A DNA stretch of 64,000 nucleotides from JADFQT01 sp965216025. Its GTDB lineage: Bacteria > Chloroflexota > Dehalococcoidia > Lucifugimonadales > UBA3495. Positions 57,910 to 64,000 of the stretch are shown here, piece after piece. Position numbers and translations under genes: made by a program. The stretch's first letter is position 1, and each line of letters opens with the position of its first letter. The notes under the pieces are model-generated. The model searched no databases. It had not been told where the DNA came from and was given only the letters and a program-made list of their open reading frames with translations. Where the stretch lies: positions 310,001 through 374,000 of the forward strand of contig CBDCEX010000015.1 of the NCBI GenBank assembly GCA_965216025.1. Reading direction: 5' to 3'.

Positions 57910-59652
57910 TCGGGATTGCCCAGATCAAACTGATTCCTCCAACCATGTGACCCTGTGGGATGGCTCGAACTATAAAATGGCAGCCTGAGGGCGTCAACTG
58001 CATCCGATTCACTCAACTGACCCACTCCCATAGGGTAACCACCCCCCTGACGAGCGTAAAAGTCTAGAATTGCCTGCCCCTGCCCAAGCGTCTCCCTCGG
58101 GGTGGTCTATTTACCCCGGACGACCCCATAACTGTCCGAAATACCTGTGCTCTCAAAGCAGGCTAGCCAGGTGCCAGCCGAAGCCGGCTGATCCGTTCTA
58201 GTATCCCGGTCAGCATTTCCCTGGTTACCAGCACCTCGGCAAGCTGAAACACCAGCCTCCTTGCGTGGCGTACCAGTCGCCCACCCGTCTTGATCAGCCT
58301 GGTCTGAAGACTGGTCAGAGTCCAGTGCTTCATATCCTCCGGCAACACCAGCCTTCTCATAAAGTTGCCCAGGTTGTAAGTCAGGACGAACAGCCATAGT
58401 CTCACTTGGTTGGCCACGAACTTGTGGCAGGAAAGCCGGGTCCAGTTCAGGGCGTACTTGCCCTCCTTGATCCACTGCTCCGCCGTGCCACGGCCATTGT
58501 AAAAGCGGACTATTCCTTTGGGTGGATAGCTCAGGTTGGTCACGATGAAACCAACCCTGGGAAATAGCTCCCCCTGATGCCACTCTACTTTAGCCACCAC
58601 TCGCCTGGGCAAGTGCCAACTCTGGGCCTGATAGGCAAAGTCATGGTAGGAGACGATAGGCTCCCGGGATGGCCATTCGGTAGGACGCTCCAGCAAGGGT
58701 TGGATCTGCTCCTGAATTACCTGATTGGCGGGAAGCCGGATGGCGTACCCGATCTTTCCTTGTTCCAGATACTCGTATAGCTCCGGCTTGGCAAAAGCAG
58801 CGTCACCCCGGAACAGCAACCGCAGTCCTTTCTTCTGGTATCCTTTCACCACCGGCTCAAGGAGTTCCTGCCAGCCATCGGCACTATGCACGTTTCCGGG
58901 TCGTAGCGTCGCTCCTTCGCAATCCCCAAACTGGTTGAACAGAAAGAGGGGATGATAGCAGACACACTCGAAGTGCCCGTTGTAGGCGGCTCCTTCCTGC
59001 TGACCATGCACTGGACTCTCCGAACTGTCCATGTCCAGAATCACTCGCCGGTGTGGAGTGTGAGCCATGGCCAGCTCCACCCACTGGGGATTCATCAGGG
59101 CCAGCCCCTTTAGGTTGTCCTCTTGAGTCAGAGTCTCCGTCTCAAAACGGCTCATGGTGTTGGTTCTGGCGGCGTTGCGGTCTGAGCCTTGCCAGCCCAC
59201 GACAACTCTCATGGCTGGGTCTTGGGAAAGACGTTCTGCATCGTTGGTATCATCGTAGCCGGCCAAGCGGCTGTAGATGGACTGGCGGAGCAGAGGGACC
59301 AGGTGGTGGCGGATGTTGCGGCCGGTACGGCTTTCCTGGAGATAGTCGGAGGCTATGGGGGTAAGGTCCAGGGCGTCATCCAGTTCTCGGAATGCCAGCA
59401 GTCCGGCGTCGGAGGTGATGGTGGCACCATGTAACTCCAGCCGGATTTGGGGATTGAATTGGAGCCGAAGAGAGGCCTTTTCGCGGTCACCCATCGGGTG
59501 CCTCCAATGTCGGTACGCAAGTTATCTGAAATAGCCAACTTATTGCATGTATTATATCTGAAATACGGCTAAGAGATTCATGTAACGACTAGAAAAGCAA
59601 GAAAGTTGCCTATTTACCGCATCACTTGTTTGAGCCAAATGGGGAATACGGG
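57910..59652 (-). mobile_element. IS1380-family element, copy 2 (with TTAG duplication)
   Basis: Related ends CGGGATTGCCCAGATC (left) and, mirrored, CCCGTATTCCCCATTT (right), with identical TTAG at 57906-57909 and 59653-59656. 1743 bp. Diverged in sequence from copies 1 and 3. The matching 4-bp duplication shows a clean insertion and indicates a TTAN preference for this family here. Confidence 0.92.
58163..59494 (-). CDS. IS1380-family transposase (copy 2)
   Basis: 443 aa, full length: RLELHGATITSDAGLLAFRE, VILDMDSSESPVHG, LLFRGDAAFAKPELYEYLEQ and FYNGRGTAEQWIKEGKYALN. About 85 percent identical to copies 1 and 3 by eye, with differences spread over the whole protein, so it is an older sister element rather than a recent copy. 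ATG at 59494. The frame is intact. Confidence 0.95.
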   Translation of the reverse strand: MGDREKASLRLQFNPQIRLELHGATITSDAGLLAFRELDDALDLTPIASDYLQESRTGRNIRHHLVPLLRQSIYSRLAGYDDTNDAERLSQDPAMRVVVGWQGSDRNAARTNTMSRFETETLTQEDNLKGLALMNPQWVELAMAHTPHRRVILDMDSSESPVHGQQEGAAYNGHFECVCYHPLFLFNQFGDCEGATLRPGNVHSADGWQELLEPVVKGYQKKGLRLLFRGDAAFAKPELYEYLEQGKIGYAIRLPANQVIQEQIQPLLERPTEWPSREPIVSYHDFAYQAQSWHLPRRVVAKVEWHQGELFPRVGFIVTNLSYPPKGIVRFYNGRGTAEQWIKEGKYALNWTRLSCHKFVANQVRLWLFVLTYNLGNFMRRLVLPEDMKHWTLTSLQTRLIKTGGRLVRHARRLVFQLAEVLVTREMLTGILERISRLRLAPG

Positions 59653-59659
59653 TTAGTAC

Positions 59660-60923
59660 CAGGGCCTTTTCATTTTCTCAAAATAGTATAAAATTATTAC
59701 CAGTTTAAGCGGGAGGGAAGGATGATGACTTTGAGAGAAACGCTGGATTTGGTGCCTGACTTCCGGAGTAGCCAAGGGCGACGCCACTCTTTGGGGGCGA
59801 TCCTGGCCTTGGCCACCTGTGCCATGCTGTGCGGCGCCCGCAGCTTATACGCCATAGCTCAATGGGGGCGGGACCAAGGGGGTGCTACGGCGCAGCTTTT
59901 GGGGTTCAGCCAGGAGAAGACACCCTGCGTGGCCACCCTCCACCGGGTGTTCAAGGGCCTGGACGTGGCGGCCTTTGAGGCAGAAGTCGGCAAAAATAGC
60001 GGGGTAGAGGCGGATGACCCCCTGTCCCTGGACGGGAAAACCTTGCGAGGGGTCCACGGCCAAGAGATACCCGGGGTCCATCTGGTGTCGGCCTACGCTA
60101 GCCGCGCTGGGGCAGTGCTGGCGCAGGTAGCTGCGCCGGGCAAAGGGGAAGAATTGGCGGCGGTCAAAGAAGTATTGGGCCAGGTACCCCTGAAGGGTCG
60201 GGTAGTAGTGGCTGATGCCTTACTGACCCAACGGAAAGTCTGTGAGCAGATTGTGGCAGGCGGCGGAGAGTATCTGCTGCCAGTTAAAGAGAATCAGCCC
60301 ACCTTGCGCCGAGACCTGGAGGTGGCTTTTTCCCCTGCTAGGAACTGAGAGGGCTGGTGGGCCAACCGTACCTCCCTGGCTGGCAGCGGAGTGGCGAGCA
60401 CGCGGGGCCAAGCTGACGGTCTGGGCCGATGCTCCAGTAAAGCGGCGTCATGGGCGGCTGGAGCGGCGAGAGTTGTGGGCCTTGGCCGACCCAGAGCTAA
60501 ATGGCTACGTGGGCAGCGCTGGGACGGTCGGGGAAGCGTGGCCGCATCTGCAACAGGTGTGTCGGCTAGAGCGCCAGCGGGTCGTGAAGGGCAAGAAACA
60601 GGTGGCTGTGAGCTATGCAATTAGCAGTCTCCCAGCCACTGATGCCGATGCCAGGCGATTGTTGAGCCTTTCCCGTGGGCACTGGGGCATCGAGAACCGC
60701 CTCCACTGGGTACGGGATGTGACCTTCGACGAGGACCGCTCTCAGGTGCGCACTGGGGCCGCCCCACAGGTTCTGGCGGGCCTGCGGAACCTGGTCATCA
60801 GCTTGGTACGTCGGGCTGGGCATTCCAACGTAGCCGCTGCCCTACGCCGCCACAATGCCCATCTCAGCGAAGCTTTTGACATGATGGGCTTTACCTACCA
60901 GGCAGGAGAATGAAAAGGCCCTG
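59660..60923 (+). mobile_element. ISAs1-family element
   Basis: The ends CAGGGCCTTTTCATT and, mirrored, AATGAAAAGGCCCTG are perfect 15-bp inverted repeats beginning CAGGG, as in ISAs1. 1264 bp. Flanks are GGGTTAGTAC and GGGTTGTACA, similar but not identical, so the target duplication is unclear. It begins 3 bp after the TTAG copy of the IS1380 to its left. Confidence 0.9.
59722..60913 (+). pseudogene. ISAs1-family transposase, frameshifted
   Basis: The first frame (59722-60348) has the N domain (LVPDFRSSQGRRHSLGAILA) and the first catalytic Asp in SLDGKTLRGVHG, plus VVVADALLTQRKVCEQI. The second frame (to 60913) has the C part (ISSLPATDADARRLLSLSRG; WGIENRLHWVRDVTFDEDRS with the Glu). The switch lies around 60325-60350 near a T5C4 run; the first frame ends at TGA 60346. 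ISAs1 transposases are normally one continuous frame of ~380 residues, so this copy looks inactive unless the shift is a sequencing error. Confidence 0.85.
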
Positions 60924-61176
60924 GGGTTGTACATCGTCAGGATCAGTTGTGTTCGCCTGTTTGTTGTTCCCGATGGCTGTGATGTTGTTTCTGTTGAGCC
61001 TGATCTCGTGTATTTGGCTTCCGCTCAACAGTCGGGAGTGCCAGGATGTTTTGGCACTGATGCGTCCAGTGCTATTCATTTGTGCTCCCCTAATGATATT
61101 GGTTCTGTCCTGTTGGGGTATGGGCCTGTGGATTTTGATCGTAGATGCCCGGGGCATGGGCACCTGCTGTAAGTAG
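60910..61176 (+). CDS. Possible small membrane protein, 5' end formed by ISAs1
   Basis: An 88-codon frame with two strong membrane helices (VVFACLLFPMAVMLFLLSLI; VLFICAPLMILVLSCWGMGL) and several cysteines. Its ATG and first codons lie in the right end of ISAs1, so the native start is lost or this is a new start. Family unknown. The DNA from here to the IS1380 edge at 61271 has nothing else that I can support. Confidence 0.4.
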   Translation: MKRPWGCTSSGSVVFACLLFPMAVMLFLLSLISCIWLPLNSRECQDVLALMRPVLFICAPLMILVLSCWGMGLWILIVDARGMGTCCK

Positions 61177-61271
61177 GGCAAATGTTACCGGAGTAGGTGC
61201 CGGATTAAGATAACAGAGGTACTGGCTATGCTGGAACCGTGGAAGTCTGCATAGTCAGCTTTTTATTTCAC

Positions 61272-63024
61272 CCGGGATTCCCCAGATCAAACCACCTTTC
61301 CTGGATATAGCTCCCGCGGGGATACCGCCAAATATAATCCCGCATTCCAAGGGCGTCAAATGCGGCCTGATGCGGCCTGATTCACTCAAAGTCCCCGCTT
61401 TCATTGGGCAACCACTGTACTGCCAAGCGTAAAAGCCCCAAACCGCTGGTCTACGCCCAAGTCTCGCCCTTGGGAAGCCCCTTTGCCCTGGACGACCCCG
61501 TAACCGTAACCAATCCCGACGCTCCTAAAGTGGACTAGCCAGGAGCCAGCCTAAGCCGACCAATTCGTTCCAGTATCCCGCCTAGCATTTCCCGGCTCAC
61601 CAGCACCTCAGCAAGCTGAAACACCAGCCTTCCGGCATGGCGCACCAACCGTCCTCCAGTCTTGATCATCCTGGTCTGCAGACTGGTCAACGACCAGTGC
61701 TTCATTGCCTCCGGTAAGGCTAGCCTTCTCATGGAGTTGCCCAGGTTGTAAGCCAGTACGAACAACTCCAGCCTGACCTGATTGGCCACGAACTTGTGGC
61801 AGGACAACCTGGTCCAGTTCAGGGCGTACTTGCCTTCTTTTATCCATTGCTCCGCGGTGCCTCGGCCATTGTAAAAGCGGACTATCCCGATGTTTGGATA
61901 GCTCAGATTGGTGACGATGAAACCCACTCTGGGAAACAGTTCTCCCTGGTGCCACTCCACCTTAGAGACCACTCTCCGAGCAACGTTCCAGCACTGGGCC
62001 TGGTAGACGAAGTCATGATAGGAGACGATGGGCTTCGGGGAAAGCCACTCCGTAGGCCGTATTAGCAGGTGCGCTATCTCCCGCTGCAGCACCTGGTTGG
62101 ATCGCAGCCTGATGGCGTAGCCGATGTTTCTTGCTTCCAGATAATCGTATATCTCCGGCTTGGCGAAGGCGGCGTCAGCACGAAACAGCAGCCTGACCGC
62201 TGCTGTCAAATAACGCTCCACCACCGGATCAAGGACTTCTTGCCAATCATCGGCACTGTGGACGTTGCCTGACCGTAGCTTCGCTGCTTCACAATCCCCG
62301 AACTGGTTGAACAGAAAGAGAGGGTGATAGCAGACGCATTCAAAGTGGCCGTTATAGGCTGCTCCCTCCCGCTGGCCGTGCACTGGACTCTCGGAACTGT
62401 CCATATCCAGGATTACTCGCCGGTGTAGGGTATGGGCCATAGCTCGTTCCACCCACTGGGTATTTATTCGTGCCAGCCCCTTCAGGTTGTCCTCTTGGGT
62501 CAGGAACTCCGTCTCGAACCGGCCCATCTCACTGGTGCTGGCTCCTTTCCGCTCCGAGCCTTGCCATCCCACGATCACTCGCATGGCTGGGTCTTGGGAA
62601 AGGCGCACTGCGTCATTGGTGTCGTCGTAGCCGGCCAAGCGGCTGTAGATCGACTGTCTTAGCAGCGGAACCAGGTGGTGAAGGATATTGCGTCCGGTAC
62701 GGCTTTCCTGGAGGTAGTCCTCAGCGATTTCGGTAAGGCCCAAGGCATCATCAAACTCTCGAAAGGCAAGAAGACCAGCGTCGGAGGTGATGGTTGAGCC
62801 GTGAAATTCCAGGCGGACTTTGGGGTTGAATTGGAGCCGGAGAGGGGCTTTTTCGCCGTCACCCATCAGGTGCCTCCATGATGCCTACGGCATCTTACTG
62901 CAAAGTGACATATCATGGAGTTATTATAGCTGGAAACACGCAAAAAGGGCCCATAATTAGACAATGGTTGAAAGACCATCGACGAATTACTGAGAAAGCT
63001 TTTTAGCCATATGGGAAATGTGGG
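61272..63024 (-). mobile_element. IS1380-family element, copy 3
   Basis: Same 1753 bp as copy 1, opposite orientation, nearly identical. The flanks differ (TCAC left, ATAA right), so there is no target duplication. The right edge has replaced the left inverted repeat of the IS630 copy that starts at 63031. This points to rearrangement rather than simple insertion. Confidence 0.9.
61535..62866 (-). CDS. IS1380-family transposase (copy 3)
   Basis: 443 aa, nearly identical to copy 1 (differences include GQREGAAY versus GQQEGAAY and EIAHLLIRP versus EIAPRLIRP). All three catalytic motifs are present (LDMDSSESP, FRADAAFAK, GRGTAEQWIKEGK) and the frame is complete. ATG at 62866. Confidence 0.95.
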   Translation of the reverse strand: MGDGEKAPLRLQFNPKVRLEFHGSTITSDAGLLAFREFDDALGLTEIAEDYLQESRTGRNILHHLVPLLRQSIYSRLAGYDDTNDAVRLSQDPAMRVIVGWQGSERKGASTSEMGRFETEFLTQEDNLKGLARINTQWVERAMAHTLHRRVILDMDSSESPVHGQREGAAYNGHFECVCYHPLFLFNQFGDCEAAKLRSGNVHSADDWQEVLDPVVERYLTAAVRLLFRADAAFAKPEIYDYLEARNIGYAIRLRSNQVLQREIAHLLIRPTEWLSPKPIVSYHDFVYQAQCWNVARRVVSKVEWHQGELFPRVGFIVTNLSYPNIGIVRFYNGRGTAEQWIKEGKYALNWTRLSCHKFVANQVRLELFVLAYNLGNSMRRLALPEAMKHWSLTSLQTRMIKTGGRLVRHAGRLVFQLAEVLVSREMLGGILERIGRLRLAPG

Positions 63025-63072
63025 ATAAAACGAACCCGAAGAGGAGTTGCGATATTCTGTAAAAGAAGTCGA

Positions 63073-64000
63073 TTGGCGGTGGTGGAAGGGATGAAGGAAA
63101 TAGTGCAACTCCTGGAACGGTGGCAACTGGATGTAGGTGACTACGGGAAAGGATGTATCGGGCGCCAACACCTCGGGAGCGAGAGCGATGGCATGGGCTA
63201 TGGTTGTTGGCCCAAGGGTGGTCGACCACTCAAGTGGCTGAGGCTTTGGAGAGAGAGCCTCATACCATCGGAAACTGGCTGGACAACTTTCGCCAAGGCG
63301 GGGCCCAAGGTTTGGTCTTTGAGCAGACTGGGGGTTCCCCCCCCCAGGGCAATCGCGTCTTAATCGCCCCCAGGTTTGGGACAGTGGCTCTTTGGGGTCT
63401 GACGAGTCCCGGAAGTCTTTCGATCTTTACGTGTTATAGTCAAAATAGCTGGGAAAATCGGAATATCTACCATTCACTAGCCTTCTGTACCGAATCGAAA
63501 AGGCAGTTTTAGACGCGATTGCCCTGTCCCCCCCCCCGTCTTGAACCGAGGTCAACAGAACCAACTGAAGTCTGCGGTGCAAAATCCGCCTGGGGAGGCG
63601 GGGATTGAATTGTCCAACTGGAACTGGAAAGTAGTAAGGCAATTTCTCAAGCAGAGCTTTGACCTGGGACTGAGTCGGAGCAGTTGCTTGAACTACCTCC
63701 ATCGGTTGGGCTTCGTGCTGAAGCGACCCAAGAAACGCCTCCTGAAAGCCAAGGATGAAGAACGGAAAGCCTTCGTCCTCCAGTACAGCCAAATCCGAGA
63801 GGAGGCCCAAGAGAGTGGAGCCAAGATCTTCTTCGTGGATGAAGCCCACTTTCGGGCCGATGCCGACCTGCGAGGCAAATGGGTACTCAAGGGAGAGGCA
63901 GCGCTGGTGGACTCCACCAGTCCCCGGTGGGGAGAGAAGGCCTGCTACTACTCGGGAGTTTGTCTGGAGACTGGGGAGGTGGAAGCCATGGAAATAGCTG
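63073..64000 (+). pseudogene. IS630 transposase copy 2, disrupted
   Basis: HTH frame pieces at 63073-63140 (VEGMKEIVQLLERWQLDVGD) and 63153 on (YRAPTPRERERWHGLWLLAQ), displaced by a one-base deletion relative to copy 1. The MITE insertion then separates them from the DDE part, whose LSRSSCLNYLHRLGFVLKRP and FFVDEAHFRADADLRG are recognisable up to the window end. It lacks a usable frame across the C-run. Confidence 0.88.
63345..63526. mobile_element. 182-bp MITE inside the IS630 C-run
   Basis: Perfect 16-bp ends CAGGGCAATCGCGTCT (63345-63360) / AGACGCGATTGCCCTG (63511-63526). A 9-bp direct repeat TCCCCCCCC flanks it (63336-63344 and 63527-63535). It is absent from the otherwise matching IS630 copy 1, whose tract is TT-C7-GTC. 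The CAGGGC start and ~9-bp duplication match ISAs1-family rules, as does the ISAs1 element 3 kb to the left. It has no transposase gene. Confidence 0.93.

Larger units (their letters stand above)
63031..64000 (+). mobile_element. IS630-family element, copy 2: left-truncated, MITE-interrupted, runs off the window
   Basis: Starts at the CGAACCCGAAGAGG that in copy 1 lies ~33 bp inside the element; the left inverted repeat is gone, replaced by IS1380. Otherwise closely similar to 7121 onward. A one-base deletion near 63140 (GACTACGG versus GACTTACGG) shifts the HTH frame, and a MITE sits in its C-run at 63345-63526. The DDE frame continues to the window end. Defective. Confidence 0.9.

Noticed and set aside
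1..64000. CRISPR array
   Set aside because: No series of equal-length direct repeats with unique spacers was seen; the repeats found are dispersed or terminal inverted repeats.

Overview
The window is about 64 kb of high-GC bacterial DNA. It probably comes from an uncultured member of the Chloroflexota, most likely a Dehalococcoidia/SAR202-type lineage. This is inferred from the protein families present (bifunctional phosphoglucose/phosphomannose isomerase, FIST protein, GH3-like adenylating enzyme, 7TM-GAF histidine kinases paired with OmpR-type regulators, an EF-P with a non-lysine loop tip) and from the leftward order dprA-topA-xer-aroQ-efp-xseA. No rRNA gene is present to confirm it. TTG and GTG starts are common.

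Layout. 1-6.7 kb: sugar isomerase, FIST protein, a binding protein without signal peptide, a FAH-family enzyme and a zinc alcohol dehydrogenase, separated by hairpin-forming intergenic repeats. 7.1-13.2 kb: an IS630 element placed just before a large unknown gene that is split by an in-frame TGA, then pth and a secreted M6-like metalloprotease. 13.3-19.4 kb: a GH3 / histidine kinase / response regulator operon whose kinase is broken twice (IS66 insertion with an 8-bp target duplication, plus a 17-bp tandem duplication), and a beheaded second regulator. 19.4-31.3 kb: accessory DNA with IS630, IS1182 and IS701 elements, a 170-bp MITE, a broken membrane protein ending in an Hsp70 substrate-binding-like domain, an HTH protein and a decayed large serine recombinase. 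31.1-40.7 kb: a compact leftward housekeeping block (purN-like, PHP remnant, xseB, two membrane proteins, xseA, efp, aroQ, xer, topA, dprA). 40.8-42.6 kb: three mobile elements in tandem, each pair sharing one CTAG. 42.7-51.6 kb: receiver protein, SDR, EthD, DUF885, LmbE, tRNA-Pro, a cupredoxin lipoprotein, and a YfbK-like protein that lacks its VWA domain beside a sigma factor cut by IS1380. 51.6-64 kb: a breakage zone with three IS1380 copies, an ISAs1 element, an IS630 copy carrying a 182-bp MITE, and several genes with missing 5' ends.

The housekeeping block looks intact and translationally coupled, except for dprA, which has an internal TGA. The accessory parts show heavy IS activity followed by decay. 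Truncated genes meet at IS edges, several ORFs carry compensating or single frameshifts, and three in-frame stop codons are each one C-to-T change away from a sense codon. Some frameshifts lie in homopolymers and could be assembly errors; raw reads would settle that.

No CRISPR array, prophage or complete defence system was recognised. The most unusual observations are the CTAG-linked element trains, the precisely reconstructable histidine kinase, the membrane/SRPBCC/Hsp70-SBD protein, the VWA-less YfbK homologue, and the conserved frame change at the end of both IS701 transposases.
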